Positions 29,840 to 38,596 of a stretch of 64,000 nucleotides of DNA are shown in pieces. The first letter of the stretch is position 1; each line of letters opens with the position of its first letter. The notes under the pieces are model-generated. The model did not search any database. It saw only the letters and a list, made by a program, of their open reading frames with translations, and was not told where the DNA came from. This DNA comes from Zhongshania aliphaticivorans (lineage in GTDB: Bacteria; Pseudomonadota; Gammaproteobacteria; Pseudomonadales; Spongiibacteraceae): contig NZ_CACSIJ010000002.1 in NCBI RefSeq assembly GCF_902705855.1, forward strand, positions 39,070 through 103,069, read 5' to 3'. The position numbers were made by a program, and so were the translations under genes.

Positions 29840-30805
29840 TCAAAGCTGGGTCAAAGTTTTGTCCTTTTCTAACTGATAACTTTGCAGGTCTTCTGCCAGC
29901 TGCAAATTGCCTTGGTAATACAACTTAGCCTCTATATACAGATCATTAACGCTATACTCTTTCGCGCCACTACCCGATCGGTAGCGCTGACTAAAATGGG
30001 TAAGAAGTAAGTGTTTTAGCTTGGCATTTTCTGCTGTTTTTGCGACCATCGCGGCGGTGCTATGCATATACTGCGGCCCAACACGGGCAAGCACATCCTC
30101 AGTAAAGGTCGCCTCGTGAACGAGCAAATCACTCTCTTGCAGCGCGCTTAAAAGCAAGTCTGGCTTGTCATTGTCGCCACCTATAATTGCACTGCGCGGC
30201 GCCCACGCAGCGCATCTAACCTGCTCGGCATGAACAAGCCGCCCATCATCAAGAGCAACACTTTCGCCCTGTTGCAGCAAGCCCCAAAGCGGGCCTCTTG
30301 GCACCTCTAGAGCGTCCAAGGCGCTCTCATCCAAGTGATATACCGGATGCTCCTTTACCTGAAATGCAAAACACGGAACCCTGTGCGACATGGCAATTGC
30401 CTGCACCGAAATCTGGCCATCGTCATACTGAAAAGCCTGGTCATCAGTGCGAACAAAATGCAGGGGAAAACGCAAATTATGCACATCAGTAAACGCGAAA
30501 GTGTTACGCACATACTGCTCAATACCGTCAGGAGCACAAATAGTCAGCGGCTCCTTTCGACCACTCATATTTGCACTGGCAATTAAGCCCGGCAGCCCAT
30601 AGCAATGATCACCATGGACATGGGTAATAAAAATTGCCTTAAGCCGAGCGGAGGAATAACGCGATTTAAGTAAGCGATGCTGGGTACCCTCACCGCAATC
30701 GAATAGATACCAATCACGCTTGTCCTCAACAGACAAGGCGAGCGCAGTGACATTGCGACTTGCCGTTGGCGTACCGGCACTGGTGCCCAAAAAAGTAAAA
30801 CGCAT
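29840..30805 (-). CDS. rnz: Ribonuclease Z
   Basis: Metallo-beta-lactamase-fold tRNA 3' endonuclease of 321 residues. It starts 'FLGTSAGTPTASRNVTALAL', carries the zinc motif 'ITHVHGDHCYGLPGL' (HxHxDH), the 'YLFDCGEGTQHRLL' block, 'DLLVHEATF' and the C-terminal 'LLLTHFSQRY' histidine motif. The gene is convergent with ettA. It lies upstream of the tRNA-Arg region but is transcribed away from it. Confidence 0.95.
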   Translation of the reverse strand: MRFTFLGTSAGTPTASRNVTALALSVEDKRDWYLFDCGEGTQHRLLKSRYSSARLKAIFITHVHGDHCYGLPGLIASANMSGRKEPLTICAPDGIEQYVRNTFAFTDVHNLRFPLHFVRTDDQAFQYDDGQISVQAIAMSHRVPCFAFQVKEHPVYHLDESALDALEVPRGPLWGLLQQGESVALDDGRLVHAEQVRCAAWAPRSAIIGGDNDKPDLLLSALQESDLLVHEATFTEDVLARVGPQYMHSTAAMVAKTAENAKLKHLLLTHFSQRYRSGSGAKEYSVNDLYIEAKLYYQGNLQLAEDLQSYQLEKDKTLTQL

Positions 30806-30900
30806 AAGCCAAATAAAAATAAATTAAGTTAGTTGTGGGTCTATTGTGGGCTATTTTGTGGGGAGAAGGCTAATTACACTTGGGAATATCAGGCGCGCAT

Positions 30901-31131
30901 TGATCAAATTTCTGCGCAAGTGGTCAAGTGAGGATTAATTAAAACAAGCCCATGCCTGTTTTAACCTCTTCGGGGCTGCGTCTCTCCGCTCCTTGTTTAA
31001 ATTGCGCCTAAGGCACAATTTATCGAACCTAGAGAGGGCAGCGTGGCCCGAGAGCGGAGCGAGTGCTTTGGCCATCTCACCGATCAAGCAAACCATAACC
31101 AAAACCAAAAAAACCGGCACAAGGCCGGCCA
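30901..31131. repeat. Tandem repeat copy A, downstream of tRNA-Arg
   Basis: First of two adjacent copies of a 231-bp unit. The block 30991-31095 is identical, base for base, to 31222-31326. The remaining 90 bases at the left are diverged but keep hairpin potential (AAAACA paired with TGTTTT here, AATACA with TGTATT in copy B). The right end carries the same GC-rich hairpin as the tRNA terminator, here without its T-run. Confidence 0.85.
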
Positions 31132-31362
31132 TGATCAAATTTCCACACAAGCGATCAAGCGAGGATTAATCAATACAGCCTAGGGGCTGTATTGCCCCCT
31201 CTGGGGCTACGTCGCTCCGCGCCTTGTTTAAATTGCGCCTAAGGCACAATTTATCGAACCTAGAGAGGGCAGCGTGGCCCGAGAGCGGAGCGAGTGCTTT
31301 GGCCATCTCACCGATCAAGCAAACCAAAACCAAAAAAACCGGCACAAGGCCGGTTTTTTTGG
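31132..31362. repeat. Tandem repeat copy B, adjoining tRNA-Arg
   Basis: Second copy of the 231-bp unit. It includes a 9-bp perfect stem AATACAGCC/GGCTGTATT, a CCCC/GGGG stem, a near-palindrome around AATTGCGCCTAAGGCACAATT, the 105-bp identical block and the functional-looking tRNA terminator. Open frames across it exist on both strands but look accidental. Confidence 0.85.
31333..31360 (-). terminator. Terminator of tRNA-Arg
   Basis: On the minus strand AACCGGCC-TTGT-GCCGGTT-type hairpin followed by a T-rich tract (TTTTTTTGG). It begins six bases past the CCA end of the tRNA. Confidence 0.9.
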
Positions 31363-31365
31363 TTT

Positions 31366-31442
31366 TGGTGCGCCCGAGAGGATTCGAACCTCTGACCTCC
31401 GCCTCCGGAGGGCGGCGCTCTATCCAGCTGAGCTACGGGCGC
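31366..31442 (-). tRNA. tRNA-Arg (anticodon CCG)
   Basis: 77-nt cloverleaf on the minus strand: acceptor GCGCCCG paired with CGGGCGC, discriminator A and encoded CCA; D arm GCTC/GAGC; anticodon stem CCGCC/GGCGG with loop CTCCGGA, giving anticodon CCG; T arm with GTTCGAATC. It reads CGG codons. A promoter with a GC-rich discriminator lies just upstream, and a terminator just downstream. Confidence 0.97.
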
Positions 31443-31468
31443 AAAATGGGTAATTCACGAAGCGCGAC

Positions 31469-31497
31469 ACTATAACAGAGGCTGTTTCCCTCCTCAA
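31469..31497 (-). promoter_or_regulatory. Promoter of tRNA-Arg
   Basis: Minus-strand TTGAGG (-35), 17-bp spacer, TATAGT (-10), followed by GTCGCGC. The GC-rich discriminator is the usual mark of stringently controlled stable-RNA promoters. The predicted start falls about 20 bases before the tRNA. Confidence 0.8.
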
Positions 31498-31609
31498 TCT
31501 GCGCCGCCTATTTACTTGCCAATATTAGCCCTAATCCACTTTGCGGCCAAAACGTGACCATTTTGTGACCACACGAAATTACAGCTGTCAGAAAAGCCCA
31601 AATTTACGA

Positions 31610-31903
31610 CTACTGCTCTCCGCAACCAAAATGGCGGTTTAATATATCCGCAATCCATTCTACTTTTAGTATTTTAGTCGACATATGCTCAGCCAACGGC
31701 TCAATCGGACGCGCAAAGTAATCGCGGAGGTCGTCTAGATTCTTTACTCCGCCTGCAGCTAGCTCAGCTTGAAAAAGTCATTCGGCGTATACCTGAAATC
31801 TCAACAACAGCAATGCGCCAGCGTTCACCAAACTACTTTTTCGTAAGTATTGCTTTAATACTGAGCGCAACATCAAAACATCACTCTTATGTTGTACGCC
31901 ACG
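31610..31903 (-). pseudogene. Decayed remnant of an unrecognised gene
   Basis: A single reading frame of 98 codons on the minus strand, open from 31903 to a TAG at 31610 except for one internal TGA (31778-31780). It has protein-like composition: 'QYLRKSSLVNAGALLLLRFQ' before the stop and 'NLDDLRDYFARPIEPLAEHM' then 'LKVEWIADILNRHFG' after it. No start codon with a ribosome site is evident, so it is probably the C-terminal fragment of a lost gene, with a TGG or CGA codon mutated to TGA. I do not recognise the family. The rest of 31498-31997 shows nothing else. Confidence 0.5.
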
Positions 31904-31997
31904 CTACATCATTCTAAATTCACCAGATCGCTAAACACTTCGCCTGCTAGTATTCAGATAACACTCACAACAGCCTACGCTCAAGCCATTGCTAAAG

Positions 31998-33005
31998 TTA
32001 ACTCTTTAACTCCTTAATTATTTTAGCCCACATCTCATCAGGCGCGGCATACGGAGCATATATTGCCAATCTATCAGCATAGCTTCCGTATTGCTTTTTT
32101 AGCTTTCCAGCAATCTCATCGGGCTTGCCTCGAATACAGAAAGCATCTAAAAATTCGTCATTAATATAATCGCCTAGCTGCTCCCATTTACCTTCTTTTG
32201 AAAGCGCATTGAGCTTAGGTTGCAAATCACCAAAACCCACAGCATTCATTGGCGGAAGATACGCAGGCGTAGAGGCATAAAATCCTAATAAGCCTTTTAC
32301 ACTCTGCTCAGCTGCGTGATATGCCGCATCCGTTTCACCCGTTATTACTATGGCGTTAACCTGAATAATAAAATCTTCTTCACGGCGACCAGATTTCTCA
32401 AGTCCCTTTCGAACTGCAGGCAACGCATGGTCTTGCACAAAAGGTACGCTATTGAATGGATGAATGATCAAACCATCCGCAACCTCACCGGCAACCTGAG
32501 TCATCATGGGGCCAAGTGCTCCAAGTAATATCGGCGGCACACCATAGGGATTGGGGCCAGGGTTGAACATGGGTGTCATTAAAGTATGACGATAATATTC
32601 GCCCTGAAAATCCAATCTACTGCCATTCTGCCAGCAATCAAAAAACGCTTTTACCGCCAGAGTATACTCACGCATACGCGCGGCTGGTGGACTAAATGCC
32701 AAACCAAAACGTTTTTCAATATGCGCTTTTATCTGCGACCCTATCCCAAGCATAAATTTACCTTGCGAGAACTTTTGTAAATCCCAAGCTTGGTAAGCGA
32801 TATGCGAAGGGTTTCTAGGGAAGGCCACGGCAATTCCCGTAGCAATGTCTAACTCAGGCGCGTGCTCAGATGCTAGCGCGAGCGGCAAGAACGGATCCCA
32901 ACTGCCTTCAAGGGTATAAACTCCATCGTAGCCAATTGCCGCAAGACGTTTAGCCTCAGCGGCGGCACCCGCCATATCGGCATAAAATGGACCGTCAATT
33001 TTCAT
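31998..33005 (-). CDS. F420-type LLM-class oxidoreductase (TIGR03617-like)
   Basis: 335-residue luciferase-like (bacterial luciferase TIM-barrel) oxidoreductase. The N-terminal 'MAGAAAEAKRLAAIGYDGVYTLEGSWDPFLPLALASEHAPEL' and 'GIAVAFPRNPSHIAYQAWDLQKFSQGKFMLGIGSQ' segments match the TIGR03617 group, annotated as F420-dependent. The cofactor could be F420 or FMN; the sequence alone does not prove which. CTAAGGGTATATCT precedes the ATG. It is the last gene of a three-gene minus-strand run with the DUF7064-like and PEP-synthase-like genes. Confidence 0.88.
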   Translation of the reverse strand: MKIDGPFYADMAGAAAEAKRLAAIGYDGVYTLEGSWDPFLPLALASEHAPELDIATGIAVAFPRNPSHIAYQAWDLQKFSQGKFMLGIGSQIKAHIEKRFGLAFSPPAARMREYTLAVKAFFDCWQNGSRLDFQGEYYRHTLMTPMFNPGPNPYGVPPILLGALGPMMTQVAGEVADGLIIHPFNSVPFVQDHALPAVRKGLEKSGRREEDFIIQVNAIVITGETDAAYHAAEQSVKGLLGFYASTPAYLPPMNAVGFGDLQPKLNALSKEGKWEQLGDYINDEFLDAFCIRGKPDEIAGKLKKQYGSYADRLAIYAPYAAPDEMWAKIIKELKS

Positions 33006-33039
33006 AGATATACCCTTAGATATTAATTAAAAACTCGCA

Positions 33040-34038
33040 TTATTTACTAACTGGATTTGGCCGATTGTATTCTAGCCACCCCATGCTTTCTTCACCGGAA
33101 TCGAAATGACAACGTATTAAGGTACGGCGATACTCAGTACGCTTAGGAGGCGTAAATGCATGAGTAATATCGATTTCCCCCCCCGCAACTGACTCTATTT
33201 TTCCAGCAATCAATCTGCCGCTATCGCACACCAAAGAAAAACTCCCTCGAACCGCGGCAAAGGGTTGCTCACTCATAAACTCCAACTCAAACTTGGTTTC
33301 CGACAAATGCTCCATGCCCTGCCCAAGCTCATGAAAGTAGCCCATCTGAATCAAAGGCCACTCAGGAATTTCCACCTGCGTGGCTTGCAAGCTAAATTTC
33401 TCGTTGTTCACTACAAAAAATTGCCAATTCATATCCCAAGGCCGCGGCCCCCACGAGTGATCGCGCTCACCACGCACGACGAGCTCAGTGCCATGCTGGT
33501 CAATGGTCATTCGTCCAAACGCCTGAATGGGTTGTTCATAGCGATTAGTACTAAAGCCCTGCGCGCTATGGCCTTCGACACTTCCTGCCCCGCGAGAATA
33601 CGCCGAACCCAATGCGCTTACGTCAAGCTCGACGCTGACCGGCAAGACCATTCCTTGACGTGGGCCGTAGGCAACGCGAGCAAAACCGTCTATTTGTAAG
33701 CGCCCAGACTGCAGCGGTGCCATGCAATCGTAGCTAAATTTCAAACCCCATTGCTCGTAACAAAATACATCTTGGCCATCTAACTTTAATGCCGAGAATG
33801 GCAATCGATTTTCCTCAATAATTAACCATTCTTCTCCGTTCCAAAGATGTAACCAGAACAAGATACGCTGCTGAACAGGGTGCCACCCAATGCGACAATG
33901 ACCTGCCGCGCTACCATCTTCGGTATACCAATCAAAAAAATATGACTCATTCCAATCGTCGTGAGCCTGGCTAAACGGATGACTAAACTCATCTTTCAGC
34001 TCAACACCAAATTGCGTTAATTCCTGCTCGGAAAGCAT
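33040..34038 (-). CDS. DUF7064/DUF7065-like protein
   Basis: 332-residue soluble protein with a beta-rich, lipocalin-like look. The marker is 'VVRGERDHSWGPRPWDMNWQFF', the RDHSWG-R-W motif shared by DUF7064/7065 proteins, and a tyrosine/tryptophan-rich N-terminal half. Proteins of this type often occur with lipid or steroid catabolic genes; their reaction is not established. AAGGGGTAGGT lies right before the ATG. It sits 34 bases upstream of the LLM oxidoreductase and 67 after the PEP-synthase-like gene, so all three are probably co-transcribed. Confidence 0.75.
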   Translation of the reverse strand: MLSEQELTQFGVELKDEFSHPFSQAHDDWNESYFFDWYTEDGSAAGHCRIGWHPVQQRILFWLHLWNGEEWLIIEENRLPFSALKLDGQDVFCYEQWGLKFSYDCMAPLQSGRLQIDGFARVAYGPRQGMVLPVSVELDVSALGSAYSRGAGSVEGHSAQGFSTNRYEQPIQAFGRMTIDQHGTELVVRGERDHSWGPRPWDMNWQFFVVNNEKFSLQATQVEIPEWPLIQMGYFHELGQGMEHLSETKFELEFMSEQPFAAVRGSFSLVCDSGRLIAGKIESVAGGEIDITHAFTPPKRTEYRRTLIRCHFDSGEESMGWLEYNRPNPVSK

Positions 34039-34105
34039 ACCTACCCCTTGTTTAATTTTCCTGCGCGTCCGCTTTAGCTACCCAATACTGAGCAAGACGC
34101 AGAAA

Positions 34106-36484
34106 CTACAATATGGTGACCACACCTGTATCGGCGTTCAGTCGAATCATATCGCCGGTTTTTATTTGCTTGGTACCTCGACGGGTGTTCACTATCGCTG
34201 GCAAGCCATACTCTCTTGCGATAACGGCGCCATGAGACACCGCGCTGCCAACGTCAGTCACTAAACCTGCAATCATACTGAAATACGGCGTCCAGCCAAC
34301 ATCGGTAATGGGTGCGACTAATATTTCGCCGGGCAGAATGGCCGCCGCCTCAGCAACACTGAACGCTACCCGCGCCCTCGCCTCAACAATGCCTTTAGAA
34401 ACTGGACGCCCGACTATCTGCCCTTCAATGTCGTAATCACTATTTCGGATATCTATTGGCTGAGGAGTGCCAACACATATTTCTTCAAAATCGAGTCGAT
34501 CCTGAAAATCCAGTGCTCGCCGTCGCATTTTAGTGTGCTGATTCCAATATGCCTTAAGTTCTTGGGAGCTGGCATTGCGAACAAACGTCATTAACTCATC
34601 GTGTAAAAAGAAAAACACCAAATCCGCATCATCGAGCTTATTTTCAGCCACGAGCTGCTTTCCCAATGCTCGATATCCACGCTTGAGCCTATTCGTTATA
34701 TCCACTAATAAAGACTTTGTCGCCTCCCTACGTCGCACCGCGTTATGCGCCTTAGGCACGATCCAACGCAGGCCGCGATTTAATTCTGATAGCTTTGCGA
34801 CGTCCGGTCGTACGCTACTCATGGTTCCCATTAAGCGTGCAGCAACAGACGCCTGCATCGTTGCCACCAATGTTTCTGGGGCATCTGACCAGCACACTTC
34901 TCGAACACAGAGTTCTCGGTAAGAGCGATGGCCATGACGATTCAAGAACGCCGAAAATTTATGACTGATACCTGATCCATTGCCGCGCAACCACGCCAAG
35001 GCCACTCTCGGTTCAGTGTCGACAAAACAAGTTTGAGCATCGTGATGACACGAAATATCTTTTACGATTTCATCAAGCTGATCGACGAGCACCGCAGACT
35101 CTACGCCCCGAGCGCCCGCCATCAATCGGCCCGCTTCAGCCTCCTCCTCAGGACTGCTTTCTTGCCCGCCAGAAATCATCGCCTGCAATATATTACTGGC
35201 AAAACCCGAGGTAGTTGATGACTGTAAATGAACCGCAAACGCCTCGTAGAAAAAGGTCCGGCTCCCATCTAAGGCTTTAGCTAATTCAGCACTGCTACCC
35301 TGAACAGGAATCTGAAAAGCGTTAGCCCGCAGCTTAAAGTCATCTATCACCGCATCGGCGCGCTGCAAATACCTAAGCATTTTTAACATGCCAAACAGAC
35401 GAATAAAGATGGAGCGCTTAGCTGGCGGATTTAATTCTTCGACAATGCGCCCACATAAACTCAGCCCCATCGACTTAACGTCGATACCAAGTACGGTGGC
35501 ACCAGCTGCAGCGGAGCCCGTCATATTGAGAAACATTTTACCGCTGCACATTGCGACCTGCGTCCACGCCTCTGTGACCGCGGGTCTGCCTGCGTAACTG
35601 ACATGCATATGCTGCATACCATGTTCAATCGCGCGACCAGTTGTCGAAAAAGTTAGCGGGCAACTTGCACCGGGCATCATCTCGCCGATATTACACCGCG
35701 TCAGAACGTCATCTTGATTAATAGGCGTGTTTAATTCATTCAGGTCTGAACCAACCGTAGTTACGGGGCGAGCCTGCAACCAGTAAAGCTCTCCGCTTTT
35801 ATCAAACGCCCATTCCATGTCCAAGGGATCACCGGCAGCAGCTACCGCTGCCCGAGCTTGCTGTACGAGCAAACATCGTTGCGCTGCCGTCAGAATCGCG
35901 GTATCACCAACAAGCTCCTCATAACAGAGGGTATTATCTAAACCGTATTCATAATGGTCTGGTGTTTCATCCCCACTAACTAGCGCCTCACCTAAACCGG
36001 GAACAGCATCTATCACCAAGCGGTCGTGCCGTCCCGATACCGGATCCACACTAAACAGCACGCCCGCCGCTTGTGCATCCACCATCCTCTGCACCACCAC
36101 ACACATCGCGCTCTCAGACATGCCCTGCTGATGCCGATACTCACTAGCCCTATGGCTATTCAGCGAATCAACACACTTGCGCACCGCATCTATAAGCTCA
36201 ACTTCACCCACAACATTGAGTACGGTCTCGTAAAGCCCGGCAAAAGAGTGATCACTGCCATCCTCTCCCAACGCCGAAGAACGCACAGCGACCTTTCCGC
36301 CCCCCATAGATTGGTAATACTCTGTTAACGCATCTACATCCACGTCTTTTTGGGCATCGACAATGACAAAGCCAGCAGGTATGGCTAAACCCCACTCAAT
36401 CAGCTTACGCAGCCCCGCAGCCTTGCCTCCGACCTCATCAACGCTGAGATCTATATCTTTTACCCACTGAACACGCATTCCCAT
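34106..36484 (-). CDS. PEP synthase/rifampicin phosphotransferase-like enzyme
   Basis: 792-residue dikinase-type enzyme. The N-terminal ATP-grasp part (about 15-260) has 'GGKAAGLRKLIEWGLAIPAGFVI' and 'VAVRSSALGEDGSDHSFAGLYETVLNV'. A long middle domain (about 270-690) is unlike PEP synthase. The C-terminal swivelling domain holds the phosphohistidine motif 'SAVSHGAVIAREYGLPAIV' (about residue 748). The domain order and length fit rifampicin phosphotransferase-like proteins better than PEP synthase (no PEP-binding TIM barrel). Its substrate is unknown, and the company of an LLM oxidoreductase and a DUF7064 protein argues for a catabolic or modifying role. It is divergent from a TetR gene. Confidence 0.85.
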   Translation of the reverse strand: MGMRVQWVKDIDLSVDEVGGKAAGLRKLIEWGLAIPAGFVIVDAQKDVDVDALTEYYQSMGGGKVAVRSSALGEDGSDHSFAGLYETVLNVVGEVELIDAVRKCVDSLNSHRASEYRHQQGMSESAMCVVVQRMVDAQAAGVLFSVDPVSGRHDRLVIDAVPGLGEALVSGDETPDHYEYGLDNTLCYEELVGDTAILTAAQRCLLVQQARAAVAAAGDPLDMEWAFDKSGELYWLQARPVTTVGSDLNELNTPINQDDVLTRCNIGEMMPGASCPLTFSTTGRAIEHGMQHMHVSYAGRPAVTEAWTQVAMCSGKMFLNMTGSAAAGATVLGIDVKSMGLSLCGRIVEELNPPAKRSIFIRLFGMLKMLRYLQRADAVIDDFKLRANAFQIPVQGSSAELAKALDGSRTFFYEAFAVHLQSSTTSGFASNILQAMISGGQESSPEEEAEAGRLMAGARGVESAVLVDQLDEIVKDISCHHDAQTCFVDTEPRVALAWLRGNGSGISHKFSAFLNRHGHRSYRELCVREVCWSDAPETLVATMQASVAARLMGTMSSVRPDVAKLSELNRGLRWIVPKAHNAVRRREATKSLLVDITNRLKRGYRALGKQLVAENKLDDADLVFFFLHDELMTFVRNASSQELKAYWNQHTKMRRRALDFQDRLDFEEICVGTPQPIDIRNSDYDIEGQIVGRPVSKGIVEARARVAFSVAEAAAILPGEILVAPITDVGWTPYFSMIAGLVTDVGSAVSHGAVIAREYGLPAIVNTRRGTKQIKTGDMIRLNADTGVVTIL

Positions 36485-36524
36485 TGATATCGTCGCCGTA
36501 ATTTTATCGTTATCAAATCAGCAG

Positions 36525-36552
36525 ACTATACGATCGTATCTTTTTATGTAAA
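36525..36552 (-). promoter_or_regulatory. Promoter with palindromic operator upstream of the PEP-synthase-like gene
   Basis: Minus-strand TTTACA (36547-36552), 16-bp spacer and TATAGT (36525-36530). The spacer and -10 box are overlapped by a perfect 12-bp palindrome ATACGATCGTAT (36528-36539). It lies between the PEP-synthase-like operon and the divergent TetR gene, so it is a likely binding site of that TetR protein. Confidence 0.6.
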
Positions 36553-36646
36553 AGTCAATCACCCAAAAGTAACAAGCACATTAATAACGGTATAATCCGC
36601 CGGCAAGCCAGTAAACGCCGCAACATCACTGACATAGACCTTGAAC

Positions 36647-37306
36647 ATGAAAGCAGCTGATCAGAAATTGCCTATCACAACTAACGAAGATGATTTTTCT
36701 CGGCGAAGTAAAATACTCGCCGCCGCCGCCGACGTCTTTGCGCAACAGGGCTTTGATGGCACCTCCTTTGGCGCTGTTGCCAAGGCCGCAGACGTAAAGA
36801 AATCTCTGGTGCAATATCATTTTAAAAACAAGGACAATCTTTGGCAGGAAAGCATTCACTGGGTATGGAAGCAACGTGACCAAGCGCTACCGAAATATTT
36901 ACAAAAGTCACATTTAAATGAGGACAACGACAATTCTCAGATGGTCCGCGAACTGTGCAAACAAATTTTGCAATTCACCTTCGACCACCCGCAGTGGATA
37001 AAGCTAATGTTTCAAGAAGCGTCGACGCCCGGTCCCCGGTTAGACTGGATGGTAGCAACATTTTTCAAAAAGGATTTTTCAGATGGCAAGGCTGTTATCG
37101 AACTTGCACAGCAACAAAACTTACTACCCAAGGTTAATGCCATGGACTTGCTCCATATACTATCAGGCGCCCTGATCTACCTAGTTAACGTTGCACCGAT
37201 TAGCGAGAGGGTATTAGGCGAAAATCCCAATAACGAGCAGTACATAGATAGGCACATCAATACTCTTATGTGTCTACTTCAAGGCGCCCCTCAAAACAGC
37301 CGCTAA
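36647..37306 (+). CDS. TetR-family transcriptional regulator
   Basis: 219-residue repressor. Residues about 20-65 form the helix-turn-helix: 'RRSKILAAAADVFAQQGFDGTSFGAVAKAADVKKSLVQYHFKNKDNLW'-type segment with the YHF-K-KD-LW signature. The rest is the helical ligand domain. The ATG at 36647 was preferred to a TTG two codons upstream. It is divergent from the PEP-synthase-like operon across 160 bases that contain the palindrome ATACGATCGTAT, so it probably represses that operon and itself. Its ligand is unknown. Confidence 0.9.
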   Translation: MKAADQKLPITTNEDDFSRRSKILAAAADVFAQQGFDGTSFGAVAKAADVKKSLVQYHFKNKDNLWQESIHWVWKQRDQALPKYLQKSHLNEDNDNSQMVRELCKQILQFTFDHPQWIKLMFQEASTPGPRLDWMVATFFKKDFSDGKAVIELAQQQNLLPKVNAMDLLHILSGALIYLVNVAPISERVLGENPNNEQYIDRHINTLMCLLQGAPQNSR

Positions 37307-37642
37307 CGTCCTCCCGCTTGCGGCCCAACAAAGAGTGCCCCAACGGTGCTAACCAAAATAACATTATTGAAAATGCATATGCATTGAGAGAATGATCGGC
37401 TTTCACGATTGGGCAAGAAAGCACACGCGAGCTGTCCATCGAAAACGCCACAAACACCTCTTGGGCGATATAATGAATGAACCCAAGCTTACCGACAAAT
37501 TCAAGACCTCGGCTCAACCATAGAATAATTCAACATTTGGATGCTTGTTTATTAATACGGCGCAGCGCCTTAATCTAAGTGATGTATTTACTTACGATTA
37601 TTCAGCAACATCATCTTATCCGGGAGCATTCCCACACCCCCT
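37307..37642. other. Gene-free stretch between TetR and the dehydratase gene
   Basis: 336 bases at a convergent junction. A minus-strand frame (37266-37517) overlaps the end of the TetR gene and resembles no family I know; it is most likely chance. No clear terminator, promoter or repeat was seen. Confidence 0.4.
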
Positions 37643-38086
37643 TCAACTGTCTTGCAGAGCCACCACCGCCCGCCCTTCCAACAACAGTTTGCGCTTATGG
37701 TAAAGACTAAAGCGATAGCCAAAGCCATTCGCGACCGCTTCTTGTCGCTCTGCGATTACCGTTAACGCCTCTGGTATATCGTCCAGCCGTGAGCAGTACC
37801 ATTCAACACCGGTTAATACCGCCAGATACGCTATTTTCGGCTTGTCTTCCTCGGCTTTACATAAGCTGCCATGCACCACCATGGCTTGCGCAGCGTACTC
37901 AATACCCGCATGTATCGGCAGCACACCTCGGTTTCGTAGTGGGTTATTGGGGAAGTGATGCGATACTGTTCGACAGCTAATGACCCGCTCATCCCACGAA
38001 TGAACGCTGTCTAATAAACACATCGTACCGCTATGCGGTAACAGCGTTGCGAGTTCCTGCGCATTTATCACTACCTGTTCGACCAC
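37643..38086 (-). CDS. ApeP-like 3-hydroxyacyl-ACP dehydratase (hotdog fold)
   Basis: 147-residue hotdog protein beginning with the ApeP-type motif 'LLPHSGTMCLLDSVHSWDE'. 'HFPNNPLRNRGVLPIHAGIEYAAQAMVVHG' corresponds to the catalytic helix region of FabA/FabZ-like dehydratases. Such proteins dehydrate beta-hydroxyacyl-ACP in aryl-polyene-type pathways. The start is GTG at 38086. It is divergent from the second hotdog gene at 38186, with 99 bases between them, and belongs to the ketosynthase cluster by context. Confidence 0.82.
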   Translation of the reverse strand: MVEQVVINAQELATLLPHSGTMCLLDSVHSWDERVISCRTVSHHFPNNPLRNRGVLPIHAGIEYAAQAMVVHGSLCKAEEDKPKIAYLAVLTGVEWYCSRLDDIPEALTVIAERQEAVANGFGYRFSLYHKRKLLLEGRAVVALQDS

Positions 38087-38185
38087 AGCGCTACTCTACC
38101 CTCAAAAGAAAACGTCTTGGATTGTAATGGAAACCCTCATTTACAGCGATCTATAATACCGGCCACTCTTAACAGGTCGTCATCC

Positions 38186-38536
38186 ATGATTGCGAACAAA
38201 GACTCGGTTAGTCACCGCATCAGCCGTGACCACCCTTCTCTAGCGGGGCACTTCCCCGAGCAACCGATTGTTCCCGGCATGGTGATACTCAGCACGCTAT
38301 TCAACGATCTGGCCGACGAATACCCAAGCTGGCATTTCTGCGGGATTAAAAAGCTTAAATTTCTGCATCCATTGCTACCGGAACAAACATTCACCATTAG
38401 CTATGGCGATATCAAAAACAAGGGATTACGCTTTAAGTGTTGGCTAGTCCAAACTAATACTCTGGCAACCGACGCCACAGCGCCCAAGGTACTGATGGCC
38501 GAGGGGCATCTAATAGTCGAACCGGCTAGAGTTTGA
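38186..38536 (+). CDS. ApeI/FabZ-like dehydratase (hotdog fold)
   Basis: 116-residue hotdog protein with the FabA/FabZ signature 'DHPSLAGHFPEQPIVPGMVIL' containing the catalytic histidine. It is typical of ApeI-like dehydratases acting on ACP-bound chains. The ATG at 38186 was chosen over a TTG 23 codons upstream because the family begins a few residues before the HFP motif. It is the first plus-strand gene of the cluster and is followed by the DarA-like gene. Confidence 0.82.
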   Translation: MIANKDSVSHRISRDHPSLAGHFPEQPIVPGMVILSTLFNDLADEYPSWHFCGIKKLKFLHPLLPEQTFTISYGDIKNKGLRFKCWLVQTNTLATDATAPKVLMAEGHLIVEPARV

Positions 38537-38596
38537 CGTAAGCCCTGTGCAATAATGCCGCGCTAAGGATTGCGATCAGGAAGGATCTCACTGACA

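Noticed and set aside
30935-31150. 71-codon minus-strand frame within repeat copy A
   Set aside because: It follows the duplicated non-coding unit; no ribosome site, and copy B breaks the frame differently.
31224-31475. Plus-strand frame across the tRNA complement (contains RPRGFEPLTSASGG)
   Set aside because: This sequence is the well-known false protein produced by the antisense of a tRNA gene.
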